Positions 9,309-19,385 of a DNA stretch of 64,000 nucleotides are shown one piece after another. Position 1 is the stretch's first letter; every line of letters starts with the position of its first letter. The stretch comes from Brachionus plicatilis (lineage: Eukaryota > Rotifera > Eurotatoria > Ploima > Brachionidae). Location of the stretch: assembly GCA_010279815.1 (NCBI GenBank), contig QEOQ01000508.1, positions 4,153,342 through 4,217,341 of the forward strand, written 5' to 3'. Both the position numbers and the translations under genes were made by a program. Under the pieces are notes generated by a model. That model had not been told where the DNA came from, did no database searches, and saw only the letters and a program-made list of their open reading frames with translations.

Positions 9309-9990
9309 ATTTAGAAATTACGATTATTTTTTAAAAAAAATATTTATTTTAAAAAACTTTCGAATAAAAATTAAATTGTCACGACGCGTTTCGACCAAAT
9401 GGCCTTCTTCAGGTTTTAAGACTGAAAGAAAGAATAAAATTTAATAATAAAAAATTTTTTAATTAAAAAAAGGAAAAAAAAGTAATATTTTACATAATAG
9501 AAATAATTGCTTTTCAAATTATTATTTAATTATTACAAAAATAGGTAATTAGAATAAAATTAATACAATAAAAAATAGTTTTTGAAATTAATGTAAAATT
9601 AATGTCGAATTTTCATAATTGAAATTTAATATTTAAATTTAGAATAATTTTTTACAATTCAAAAAATCAAAGTTAACAAAAATTAAAGATAAAAGATTTT
9701 TTATGAAAAACTTAGAGTTTTTATATATTCAATTTTAGGAATTTTTTTGTTCATAATAGGTATATTAAATTTTAAGAAAAAGTTTATAAGATCAGTTTCA
9801 GTTGATTTTCGAACAATGTCTTGTTTCAGGTCAGATTTAAATATATAGAATGAAAAATCTTCTTCAGCATGATTTATTTTATTAAAGTGAATAGATACTT
9901 CTGAACATGAATTAAAATTACTTAGAGATTTTCTAATATCTTTTTTAAATTTCCTAATTGAATATAAATGATCTAATATTCTTATTTTAG
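9309..9990 (-). mobile_element. Penelope-like element fragment (GIY-YIG region plus hammerhead-like end)
   Basis: This 682-bp insertion lies between exact 31-bp duplications. Its minus strand, at about 9987-9745, reads without stops through RILDHLYSIRKFKKDIRKSL, EVSIHFNKINHAEEDFSF and DLINFFLKFNIPIMN. This resembles the C-terminal part of the GIY-YIG endonuclease of Penelope-like elements (a SxHF...H..E.DF pattern). Downstream on the same strand lies a hammerhead-ribozyme-like motif, the hallmark of Penelope terminal repeats. The RT domain is missing, so the copy is 5'-truncated. The domain call is by pattern only. Confidence 0.6.
9369..9425 (-). ncRNA. Minimal hammerhead ribozyme-like motif
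   Basis: On the minus strand the core boxes appear in order: CTGAAGA (9412-9406, consensus CUGANGA), a potential stem II GGCC-ATTT-GGTC, GAAAC (9392-9388), and GTC as cleavage triplet (9385-9383). Stem III would be the very short ACGCGT, which is self-complementary, as in the minimal hammerheads of Penelope-like elements that are thought to act as dimers. Flanking TTAAA/TTTAA could close stem I around an internal loop. There is one unpaired A between CUGAAGA and stem II. Activity is not shown. Confidence 0.55.
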
Positions 9991-10021
9991 CTTCAATAGA
10001 TCCAATTAAAGATTTATAAAT
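9991..10021. repeat. 31-bp target-site duplication, right copy
   Basis: Identical to 9278-9308. It continues directly into the LINE reverse-transcriptase remnant upstream on the minus strand. Confidence 0.8.
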
Positions 10022-11030
10022 GTTTTAGACAAAATATTTAAATATTAATTAAGTTTAAACTTTAATTAAATCGTTCTTTTAATCTCATCTATTATAAAGT
10101 TGAATGTTATTTCAGAGTCAAATTTAATACCTAGAAAATCTTTAGATTTTTTGTTGGCTTTCAATTTTATTTCCATATATCTTAAGATTAAAATCAGTAA
10201 ATTAAGTGAGCATGATTTTTCAACTGAAATCTTAATTTTTCATTCAAAAGGCACTTCTCTAATTCAGCTAAATAGTTATATGTTTATCTTACTGTGACTA
10301 GGTCGTCGGCAAAAAGAAGGATTAATCATTATTGGTCTTAATTCTATTGGGAATACTGTTAAAAAACGATCTGAACAGTAAGGGACTTATTTCTGGCCCT
10401 TGAGGGACGCCTGCTTTAATTCAGTATTCACAGGTTAAATGATTATTTACATTTACTCTAAATTTTCTCTAATCCAGAAATGAGTATATCCAGTGAAATA
10501 GATGGTGTGAATATGACAAAAATATTTATTTAAATGACAAAAATAAAAATTAGTATGACAAAAAGGGCTTATTGTGTGTGGCATTGTGAAATTTCACATA
10601 ATGCTTCCAAAATAAAAAGAAAAATTTTTTTATAATTTTTTTTTCTAATGGGAGAAAACTATCAAATCTGCAAAATTGTCTACAATTTAATTGTAGAACC
10701 TAAAAAATCTACAATTCGATAACAAGGACAACAGCAATAGAATATTAATGTTTATGACTTCAATTGGTATGATGATTTTATCTAATTCATTAAGATGGTA
10801 TTTTGATTGTACTTTCAATGAGTTAGGATTCTTTTACTGTTAAATATTGGGTCTATAAAAGTTACTTTTATTCTACCTAGAATATTATTCCCTAAAAAAA
10901 TGCTAAAATAGGGAAAATCACTCGGAGTAATTTTACATTACAAAAATAAAACTGAATAAATCTAAACATTTTTTTGCAACAATGTTTGCAGCTAAGCTAT
11001 GATTGCAAAAAATTGAATTGAACAAATTAA

Positions 11031-11255
11031 AAATCAGAATCAGATGACGAAATCGACGATGATGATGATAGTGATACCACAGATTCCGACGAAGAAGTGA
11101 CTGCCCCTTTACAAAGAATTGGAACAACTTTAGAGATAGTTGAAATTGATGATGTTGTAGCACAAAAAGGTAAAAAGGAAACATGTAAAATATGCAATAA
11201 AGAGTTTGTTAGATTAAAGACACATATGACTAGAATTAATAAAAATAATGTATAA
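11031..11255 (+). pseudogene. Acidic protein with one decayed C2H2 finger, inside F2
   Basis: The open frame of 74 codons follows an in-frame TAA at 11028 and has no ATG before its acidic part, so a start exon would have to be spliced on or has been lost. The first ~25 residues are Asp/Glu/Ser-rich (DDEIDDDDDSDTTDSDEE), like an acidic activation or nuclear segment. The end reads CKICNKEFVRLKTHMTRIN: Cys-Cys-His are in C2H2 spacing, but the last histidine is replaced by Asn. The stop is at 11253-11255. It is the only protein signal in the element. No transposase is seen. Confidence 0.6.
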
Positions 11256-11303
11256 AAACTGATGAAATAACAACAATTAATTGATATAATTAAATAATTG
11301 ATA

Positions 11304-12068
11304 TACCCTAATGCCTTGCCCCCTAATGCGGCATTTATTTTCAGAATTCTGGATTTTAATGCATGCATTTAACCCACTTTTTTTCCAGATACGCTGCGAC
11401 TAAAAATGCTGCAGTTAATGTCAAAATTTTGGTATAAATGCCGCATTAAATATGTAGAAAATAATAAAAATATATTTTTCTATTATTTCTAAATTTGAAA
11501 CACAAAAAATGTTCTTCGGACATAATGCATGCATTTGAAGTTAAAATTTTGAGTTTTAATGCTAGTTTATTAAATTCATTTTTAACACTTTTAAGTGTCC
11601 AATTTTTTTTTTATAATTTTTATAACTATTATCATAATTCTTACAATTATATTCATAACTGCAGCATTCAAAATAAAAAAAAGATCATGCTAAAAATATA
11701 ATTCATATAATTTTTTTTAAAAACAAATAATTTTTATACGGAAAATTTTATGCCATTTTTATATTAAAATACCGTTTTTTTTATCAATTTAAATAAAATT
11801 TCGTGACGCATTAAAACTCAAAATTTTAACTTCAAATGCATGCATTATGTCAGAAGAACATTTTTTTTTGTTTCAAATTTAGAAAAAATAGAAAAATATA
11901 TTTTTATTATTTTTAAATATTTAATGCAGCATTTATACCAAAATTTTGACATTAACTGCAGCATTTTTAGTCGCAGCGTATCTGGAAAAAAAAGTGGGTT
12001 AAATGCAGCATTAAAATCCAGAATTCTGGTTTAAAGTGCAATGCATTAGGGGGCAAGGCATTACGGTA
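11304..12068. mobile_element. Nested DNA element, ~260-bp inverted arms rich in ATGCxGCATT
   Basis: The ends are TACCCTAATGCCTTGCCCCC and, from the right, TACCGTAATGCCTTGCCCCC, flanked by an exact 7-bp duplication ATTGATA (11297-11303, 12069-12075). The arms are near-perfect inverted repeats of about 260 bp. They contain regularly placed ATGC(N)GCATT palindromes joined to AGAATTCTGG, GATACGCTGCGAC and similar blocks. The ~240-bp centre has no convincing ORF. It is inserted just after the zinc-finger ORF of F2. Confidence 0.85.
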
Positions 12069-12986
12069 ATTGATAATATGAATAAAATATTTTCTATTAA
12101 ATTACTTTTTTAGCATTTTTTTAGGAAAAAATATTCTAGGTAGAATAAAAGTAACCTTTTCAGACCCAAAAAAATATTGAGTCTATATATAAATATTTAG
12201 AATATTTAGGATAGAGTAAAAAGGACGGCACCTCTTTCAATTAAGCATTTCCATCAAATATTCTTGATCCATGGCTGCTATCAAAACCGAATGTTTCCAA
12301 TGTGTTATTTTCTTTCAAGAAACAAGTAACCAGAAACATATCAGTGATTTTTTTTTCATATTTTCTTTGTTTATTTTGTCATTTAAAAATTTTTTATAAT
12401 AATTTTTTTTTAATTAATTTTTTTTATCCCATTTCGCAATACATTTTCTTCTGCTTGTTTACTGCTAGAAAAGTATCGCCTATGGATTTCCAAAGAATTT
12501 TATTTTTTAAATTTTTTTAAAAATGAAATAAATTGTATTTTTTTTAAAATGAAGAAAATTCTAAGCGTTCTGGGTTTCAATTGGTGAAGTGTTAATTTTC
12601 CATTCTATCAAAACGAAATGCACAGGCAATCCAACTAGCTCAAAAATATCTATTTAATCTAATAAAAATAACACTGTCCAAAAATATAGTTTATTCAATT
12701 TGAATTTAATTAATCTATTAAAGCATTTTATTTTTTTAGAATCTAATAAACAAAAACCTTTTCTAAAAAAACCTCTATCTAAACCAAAGGGAATAGAACT
12801 GCTCCATTTCTTCTCATATATTTTTGAACATCTTTTCCAGAGAGTCTTGAGTAAAATTTTTATTGCGCAAAATAAATATCAAAGATTATATTTCTAAAAT
12901 AATTGAATATCGTAAATAGCTTCTTGATTTCATATACTACCAAAGAACAATTAAAAAATATTAAAAAATTTAATTCCCAAATTCAA

Positions 12987-15221
12987 ATGAAGCTGGTGTT
13001 TATTTTTGTCAATATTTTTGTGTTTTATAAATCTTTTATGTGTGTATACTACGATTTATTCGACGCGGAATTAAAAAAAGCCTTAGCCACAAATGATTCA
13101 GAGTGTTCTTTGACTTTTGCAAGTAGCAAATTTATAAAAAAATCAATTTTTGTTAAACCAGGATTTGTTGTTGTACAAATAAATTTTGAGAATTTTCAAA
13201 ATTTTGACTCCATCAAAACCGAATGCATCACTCGAAAAGACAATTATTTGATTTCATCGGTAATATTTGTTCCATCAGTCAATGTTGTGTTAGATCACAG
13301 ACTTGTATTCAACTTTAGTTCAAAATCTATTTCAATTTTACCACTTTATATACACATAACCAGATTAGACAAAATAGACTCTCGGGCTAATGCATTTGAA
13401 CATGTTTCGAATAAAATTATTCTACTCTATTTTTATTTTTCACATTTTCGAACTATTTCGAATAGTTCAAATATTTTTAAGAATGTGAACGAATTGTTTT
13501 TTGCATTCAGCGTAAAGTACTACAAAAACACAAGTCCTTTTTTATTCAAAAATCTTTTCATGGAAAAATTGTCTTTTTTTGGCTTATCAAATAGTTTGAT
13601 AAAAAAAAATTCTCTTACTTTTGTGGAAGTAAAAACAAGCTTTAATTTTACTCTAAACAATTTATACTTAAAATTCTATAAAACTAATCTGGATGCTCAG
13701 CTGCTCAATCATCATCTATTTGAAATGGTCAAGTCCATTCAATTAAAAGGCTATTTGGAAAAAATCCAAGATTTTTTATTCAACAATTTCACTAATTTAA
13801 AAGAGATCCATTTGGAACTTTACAATATCCAGCTTCTCTTTGCCAAATCTCAGCATTGGTTTCCCACTCATTTGAAAAATAAAATTAAATTTTTGTTCAG
13901 AACAAAAGATACTTACCATTTTCCAATCAGAGACTTTTGTATTTTTGCCAAATTTCCCAGAAACAATTTCCTAGTTCCAATTTTTCAAAATATAAAAAAT
14001 TGTACTTGTGTCATATTCTGGTTTTATATAAACACTAGCCATGTGGTTAACACTTTTTGCCAAAATTTCAACCATTCTGAATGCGATTATTCGGCATTGA
14101 TGGCCAATTGTCAAAAAAAAATTCTTCTCTATCCCAAACTCAACTATCTAGACTCACTCTACTACTCCGAAATTGTCAATTTTCTCAGCATTGTACTTTT
14201 GCCAATCTTTGCTCTTGCTGGTATGGTGGCCAATTCTTTTAACATTCACATCCTGACTAAGAAAAAGATCTTCATTCAAAAAAGAACCAAAAATTTTGCG
14301 TTTAAACTAATGATTATTAATTCGGCATTGAATTTTGCCTATAGCCTCATATATATGGTGCACCTTTGTAGCACATGTGTGTCGTTTTCGGCCATTTACT
14401 GTTCTCTTCTAAGCAAAAATATCTTTGTTCAATATTTGGAAATTTATTTGGTGGAATTTTTAGGTGGAAGTTTGAGGACAATGTCGAACATTGTAAATGT
14501 TTTTATTGCCATAGACAGGACTCTATTGCTGAAAAATAGCAGTGTTTTTAATCAAAAAATTGGAAGACTATTTCCGATCTATCCATTGATGGTCATGTTG
14601 ATTTTGGCCTTTTTGGTCAACTCGGACAGAATATTGACCAGTGAGGTGAATGCAAATTTTATTGTGAGAGATTATTTGTTCTACAATGATTTTCCGAACA
14701 AGGACACTTTTCACAACATGTTCGATGGCAGTATGCAGAGACCATCAAAGACTCTGATGAATGAGAATGTCAATGAGAGGATAATATTCTACATTATCTA
14801 CATAATCAAGTTTTTTGTCAATGATCTATTTCTTTTTATTTTGATATTAGTGATTGATGTGATCCTGCTGGTTCAGTTTAGAAGCTTTACCAGAATGAAG
14901 TGCAGAATTTTTAAGGATGCAAATGAAAAAAATATAAAAAAAGCGGAAAAATATGAGCATAGAATTACGCGAACAATTGTCATTAATCTTTCTGTTTTGT
15001 TCTTTTTTCGAGCTATTGAATTCACAATTGCCATATTGGTATTCATCGAAAAGTTAAATGGTACATTTTGCATCTATGCATCCAAAATCTGCACTAATTT
15101 TCTACAGCTCGGAAGTGTATTTTTTGTCATTTCGTGCTCGTATTCAACTGTTGTTTACTATTATATGAACAAATCGTTCAGAAAAATATTTTTGTCTTAT
15201 TTTAAAAGGTTCAAAATTTGA
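12987..15221 (+). CDS. Rhodopsin-type GPCR with large divergent extracellular domain
   Basis: The frame is open from further upstream, but the first ATG that gives a signal peptide is at 12987 (MKLVFIFVNIFVFYKSFMC), giving 744 residues. Residues ~20-390 form an extracellular region with many sequons and a leucine-rich-repeat-like segment (NFTNLKEIHLELYNI), then a cysteine cluster (CTCVIF, CQNF, CDYS, CQKK) just before the membrane. Seven helices follow at ~395-735: TM1 LSIVLLPIFALAGMVANSFN, TM3 ending IAIDRTLLL (IDR in place of the usual DRY), TM5 VNDLFLFILILVIDVILL, TM6 INLSVLFFFRAIEFTIAIL and TM7 FFVISCSYSTVVYYYMNKSF. The NPxxY motif is replaced by a degenerate SxxVYYY. The ligand is unknown. 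No intron interrupts the coding sequence. It is an intact but divergent receptor. Confidence 0.75.
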   Translation: MKLVFIFVNIFVFYKSFMCVYYDLFDAELKKALATNDSECSLTFASSKFIKKSIFVKPGFVVVQINFENFQNFDSIKTECITRKDNYLISSVIFVPSVNVVLDHRLVFNFSSKSISILPLYIHITRLDKIDSRANAFEHVSNKIILLYFYFSHFRTISNSSNIFKNVNELFFAFSVKYYKNTSPFLFKNLFMEKLSFFGLSNSLIKKNSLTFVEVKTSFNFTLNNLYLKFYKTNLDAQLLNHHLFEMVKSIQLKGYLEKIQDFLFNNFTNLKEIHLELYNIQLLFAKSQHWFPTHLKNKIKFLFRTKDTYHFPIRDFCIFAKFPRNNFLVPIFQNIKNCTCVIFWFYINTSHVVNTFCQNFNHSECDYSALMANCQKKILLYPKLNYLDSLYYSEIVNFLSIVLLPIFALAGMVANSFNIHILTKKKIFIQKRTKNFAFKLMIINSALNFAYSLIYMVHLCSTCVSFSAIYCSLLSKNIFVQYLEIYLVEFLGGSLRTMSNIVNVFIAIDRTLLLKNSSVFNQKIGRLFPIYPLMVMLILAFLVNSDRILTSEVNANFIVRDYLFYNDFPNKDTFHNMFDGSMQRPSKTLMNENVNERIIFYIIYIIKFFVNDLFLFILILVIDVILLVQFRSFTRMKCRIFKDANEKNIKKAEKYEHRITRTIVINLSVLFFFRAIEFTIAILVFIEKLNGTFCIYASKICTNFLQLGSVFFVISCSYSTVVYYYMNKSFRKIFLSYFKRFKI

Positions 15222-16561
15222 AGCTTACTGTCGCAAAAATTTATTTGTCTTTCTTATTTTGTCTTTTTTATTCTTAGAAAACAAATTAAAGTAATTTAAA
15301 AAAAAAATAAAGAATTTTTTAATTTCACCTATTACATTTTGTTTTAAGCTCAGAATGACCTATACTTTTTTAACTCTAGTTTAACTTCACCTGTATAAAT
15401 TTACTTATATCTAAATAAAATAAATTTTAGCGTATAAAACGATTTTATTAAAATTAAAATTCTTTTTATTTTTAAAAGATGTTTTCAAAATAAAAAAGCT
15501 GTATCAATGTAAAAAAAAATTTTTTTGTTTGAAAAAAAATTTAGATATCTTGAGTATCAATTCTTTTAATAAAACTCCCTTTTAATATTTTATAATATAA
15601 TTTTGTTAATAATTATTTTGTCAAAAAAATAAAGTCAAAAAAATTGTTCTTTGACTCAAAGTATTAATCGCCTTTTATTAGTTTAAATTGATTTACATTA
15701 GAAAGACTTCAGATTTTCTCGTCACTTTTGCATCACATTTACATAATAAAATTGGATCAACTTTAATAGGAATCTGATGCAAATCCAAGTAACATTAATG
15801 TATGCCAATTGAGACTTTTGCAAAAGCATTTATTTTTAAAATGAAAGATAAAGAAGACCGTAAATAGACTTTTAAATTATTAGTAAAAATAATCGAAAAT
15901 TTCAAATATTGTTTCTGTTTTTCTTAAAATATCTCGTTTATTCCAGAATTTTTATCAGATACCATCAAACAGTTCTATTTAAATAAAAGTTTGCTTTTTA
16001 AATAATTTAAAATTTATGCCTATTTTTCATTGCAAAAAAAAATTTAAAATTATCAAAATTGTTTTAGACCAGACATATTTCAAAATTTAAAATTTGTTTT
16101 ATAAATGTTTCAAATTAACTTAAAATTACCAAAATAAATTTAAAACAAAAATGCAGTTGATATCACAAAAATTTAATTCTAAAGAAAAATTTCATAAAAA
16201 CAATGTCTCAAAAAAATTTCATCCAAAATGTGATTAATAAAATGAATTTTTTTAAATAAGGAAGTATATACGATTTGATTATTGATTCAATTTACTATAA
16301 AAAGAAAGTAAAAGTGAACATCAAAAGTTTTTGCCAATTTTTAGTATTATTTTTCCTCCATTATGGATGAATTTAAGTGTCTCTTTAATAGAATAAGCTT
16401 GAGAATTTTTCTGAAAATTTAAAATATGCATTTTCTGGCGTAATTGTAATTTGTTAAATAATAATTATCTTAAAAGATTTTTTTCTCATCTAATTAATTT
16501 TTAATAAAATTATCAGTTGAAGTTGAAAGTGTTCAAAAGTTTTGAGCTTACCAATATTGAG
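15222..16561. other. AT-rich intergenic stretch
   Basis: I see no gene, repeat with ends, or RNA here beyond the GPCR 3' UTR. AATAAA occurs near 15307, a candidate polyadenylation signal. Confidence 0.4.
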
Positions 16562-16570
16562 AATAAGATT

Positions 16571-17139
16571 GGGTCTATCTAGTCCCCACAAACAAAAAAC
16601 TGTCACCCACAGATCAAAAACTGCTCTCCACAAAAAAAAACTTCCTAGCAAAAATTTTTTTAAAATATCAATTAAAAACTGCCACTAAATATTTTATATA
16701 ATAAAATGCCAATGATTTTACGTAATAAAAAAAAATTTCAAAATTTTAGGAGATTAAAAAATCCAAAAAAATAAAAACGAAAAAAAAGAACAATGACAAT
16801 TCATTGAATAATGCAGGGCCAATATTGTATGAGAATCCGACGAATTTGTTAATAAACCGAAAAAGGTCGTCCAAAATTAGCTGGAAATTGGTTTTCCTTA
16901 AAATAAGTTTTAATTTAATTATTTTATTAATTTAATATTTAATTTTTTTTATTTATAATTCTATAAACAATATTTGAATAAATTATATAACAAATTTATT
17001 AAATTGTGTTATTTGGTTAAATATGTAAAAATTATTTATTTTGAATTTGACACAAAAAATTGTGTTTTTTAGTGATTTGTGTTAAAAAGTTTTTGGTTTG
17101 TGGGAAACAGTTTTTTAATTGTGGGGAACCATTTATCTC
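16571..17139. mobile_element. GGGTCT-family mini-transposon F3 with CCACAAA iterons
   Basis: It is flanked by an exact 9-bp duplication, AATAAGATT (16562-16570, 17140-17148). The left end is GGGTCTATCTAG; the right end has diverged (GAGATAAATG outward), but both lead after 13 bp into CCCCACAA. The arms hold iterons of 20-22 bp built on CCCACAAAxxAAAAACTG, three to four per side, pointing inward. The centre contains a decayed ORF: EFVNKPKK followed, after a one-base shift, by GRPKLAGNWFSLK, a K/R-rich patch with the GRP core of an AT-hook. This peptide is related to the one encoded in F4 (37800-37952). Confidence 0.8.
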
Positions 17140-17334
17140 AATAAGATTGCATATTTTTGGAACTAAACCAAGAGACTATTTTTGGACCCAAGAAAAAAGT
17201 TAAACCGATATTCGAATCATATGATTAAATAATTTTTATGTTAATGAACTTCCCTTTTTTATAAACACAGTAACTTAATTTTTTTTCAAAAATTGAATAT
17301 TTCAAATTTTATTTTAAATTTAAATTTGATTTTC

Positions 17335-18270
17335 ATGTCCGAAATGCAAAGAACCAAAAGCCCTTGGTAAATATGAACAAATAAAAAAATTAATGAAAAA
17401 AATCAAGTTTAATTTATTAAAATTTTTCAATTAAGTGACTATGCTCTTTACGAGGACAAAAAATTTTGTGTAATATTTGACATTTTGACACCCAGGCCGC
17501 ATTTTATTGTCAAATTTTGTCCACAAAGCCGCAAGTATCCTCGCTTTAAAAGGGTTGAGATTCAGGATTTGAGCTCCGAAGATACTCGAGACTTGTTCGA
17601 ATTCATACAAAATTTTACCAGTCATTATGGACTAAATTCAGAGCCGTTTTGCATATCTTTTCATACAGGTCAATGGGCTAGCACACCAGAATTCCATGCA
17701 CACATATGCGTTAACCTTGAAAGGTATCTGAAAATACTTTTGGAAAAAAATTTAGAAATTGAATCGGTAAAGCCAGGTTCAAATTGGAGCATGAAAAATT
17801 TTACGGATAAAATAAAAAACGTAAAAGACTTGTATATAGAAAATGTTAAATATTATAAAGAAGTCTGTCTGCTGAACGGTGCCAAGTACCAGAAAAAAGA
17901 AATTGAATCAATTGCTGTTTTGAACCAAAGCTCGTATCCAAATTTGATTATGCCGTCATACATTCCAAACATTCGGCTGGATTTTGACCTTAGGGAGCCA
18001 AAATTAAAGTTTATCTATACAAGTTTAAATCTTGAAAGTTCAAGACAAAAAGTATTTATGGATCTTTTGAAAGAAATGTGCTATTTTTCAAATCGGTTTG
18101 GATTTTTGGAAAAACCAAATGGATGTCATATTTGCATAAGTGTTGACTTAAACAACAATTGCAATGGTTATATTCATTTAAGTGCTGACAAGTTCTTCTC
18201 ATTGCATCCTTTGCCTAGTATTTTTTTGAACAATTTTAAAAAACTTGAAAATTATTCAGTTGAAACTTAA
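17335..18270 (+). CDS. HIT-superfamily protein, two exons
   Basis: Exon 1 is 17335-17366 (starts MSEMQR, ends CCT TG), the intron is 17367-17435 (gtaaat...aag) and exon 2 is 17436-18270, giving 288 residues in one frame. Splicing supplies the start codon that exon 2 lacks. The first ~110 residues match the HIT fold used by aprataxin- and HINT-like nucleotide hydrolases: DYALYEDKKFCVIFDI (strand with the acidic Y-E-D turn), TPRPHFIV, and then FHTGQWASTPEFHAHICV. That last block corresponds to the HxHxHxx catalytic motif, but the third position is Cys (FHAHIC), so hydrolase activity is doubtful. A second, weaker half near the end (GCHICISVDL, GYIHLSADKF) may be a diverged internal copy. AATAAA at 18325-18330 is the likely polyadenylation signal. 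The last 27 codons are copied at 5780. Assignment to HIT is by motif only. Confidence 0.65.
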
Positions 18271-18395
18271 GAAAAGTTTATTTTAATAAGTTATTTAATT
18301 AATTTATTTATTCCATATTTTAATAATAAATTGTCATTCTAAACATGAAAATGTGAGCTTTCTTTTAATTTATTGAGAAAAAGTTTTGAAAATTT

Positions 18396-19196
18396 AGTAA
18401 TCAAAATTTTTATTCAGAAATCGCATTGGTGATCTTTTAGAAATAAAGGTGAAAAAATAATTTATCACCATATTTAGTTTATTCAAATTATATTTAATAG
18501 AATCTCAGATTTAATACCACCATGAGGTTCGCGCGTAGCGAACAAAAAAGATTTTTGACTAGAGGGTCTTGAAGTTTGATAGTATTTGAAAACAGTGGTT
18601 TAGGTTTTTGAAATTTTTGAGATGAGTTCTCATTCAAAAGTTACTATATCTATATTTTTTTAAAGAGCGCAAAATTCTCTATTAAATGATGTATTTTTCA
18701 AGTATTTTAAGTGGAATTAAATTGCACTTTAAACTAAAAAAACACATTTTTTTGTGCTTTTTCCAGTTTTTTTGATTCTCGTCGGAGGATTGACCCAAGA
18801 CCCTAACTTTTTTATTTAAATTATAAAACTAGACAAAATTCTGAACAAATCTCAGGCTTCACTTTTTTTATTTAAAGCTTAATTAATCCAAAAAAAAGTC
18901 AAAATATAGTTCAATTACTAAAAAAAATCATTAAAATTTAATTTTCATCTTTTATATTAATAAACTATTAGAAATTCTTAGATGCTCTTGTGTTTTAGCA
19001 TTAGATTTGCCAGAGAAGTATGTTTTAAGAATTTGACCGTAGCTCGAGATAAACAGAGCTATAATTTACAGAGCATTTGCTTAAATTTACAGAACATGTT
19101 TTGGGCCTTCAAAAACTAAGCCTTGGATTATTGGAATATTTTTGGCGATTTATTATTTTTTAACTAAAATTACTGAAACTTTAACTAGAATTACTA
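18396..19196. mobile_element. ~800-bp insertion in the HIT gene downstream flank
   Basis: The flank of the HIT gene is continuous at 6255-6290 but is split here. The gap is bounded by TTAGTAATC at the left and GAATTACTAAA at the right, a short inverted repeat (TTAGTAAT/ATTACTAA). Inside are the palindrome TTCGCGCGTAGCGAA near 18528 and GGGTCTTG/CAAGACCC at 18565 and 18798. There is no ORF. The element type is unclear. Confidence 0.5.
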
Positions 19197-19385
19197 AAAA
19201 AAAATTTTTTTTCCTAAATTTGCAAAACTGATATTATTCTTATTAATTTTTCTAAATCTTTTTAAAATTATAAATTAAACATACTTATACTTTAAAAAAA
19301 ACTAAAAATCAGCAGATAGACGTTTAACTCGATTTTGAGCATCTTTTTAAGCCAGAGAAGGATGCTTTATACAATTAGATTTTTT
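19197..19385 (+). repeat. Remainder of the segment duplicated at 6270-6450
   Basis: The sequence from TTTCCTAAATTTGCAAAACT to TACAATTAGAT matches 6283-6451 with few changes. This fixes the far edge of the duplicated block. From there to 20340 no gene is seen. Confidence 0.8.

Larger units (their letters stand above)
9215..10520 (-). pseudogene. LINE reverse-transcriptase remnant, interrupted by a Penelope-like element
   Basis: On the minus strand, from about 10500 downward, there are AGVPQGPEISPLLF (RT motif 4), then LFADDLVTV (catalytic FADD box) at about 10310-10285, then ISVEKSCS and DFLGIKFDSEITFN (RT motifs 6-7, usually FLGxxxDxxLxF), and IYKSLIGSIE near 10025. Several frameshifts and stops interrupt the frame. 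After GSIE the frame is broken by a 682-bp insertion and seems to resume beyond it at 9277 (GSIE-DFSF). It is a dead jockey/CR1-type copy. Confidence 0.75.
10849..12167. mobile_element. GGGTCT-family mini-transposon F2 (carries a nested element)
   Basis: The outer ends are GGGTCTATAAAAGTTACTTT at 10849 and, on the other strand, GGGTCTGAAAAGGTTACTTT ending at 12167. Similarity continues for about 60 bp (TTATTCTACCTAGAATATT, AAAAAAATGCTAAAA). The flanks, TAAATATT and an A-rich tract leading to AAATATT, are consistent with a decayed target duplication but not exact. Inside are an acidic zinc-finger ORF remnant (11031-11255) and a separate 765-bp element (11304-12068). Without the nested element and its target duplication F2 would be about 547 bp, similar in size to the other family members. 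Confidence 0.7.

Noticed and set aside
10933..11368. Minus-strand frames of 83 and 113 codons
   Set aside because: They run antisense to the acidic zinc-finger frame; the runs of Ser/His/Leu mirror the Asp/Glu codons.
12302..12897. Short plus-strand frames upstream of the first GPCR
   Set aside because: They are Phe/Lys/Ile-rich AT translations without signal or domain; no splice connection to the receptor is evident.
18565..18803. Further GGGTCT-family element (GGGTCTTG...CAAGACCC)
   Set aside because: The short inverted words are present, but no target duplication, iterons or ORF accompany them.
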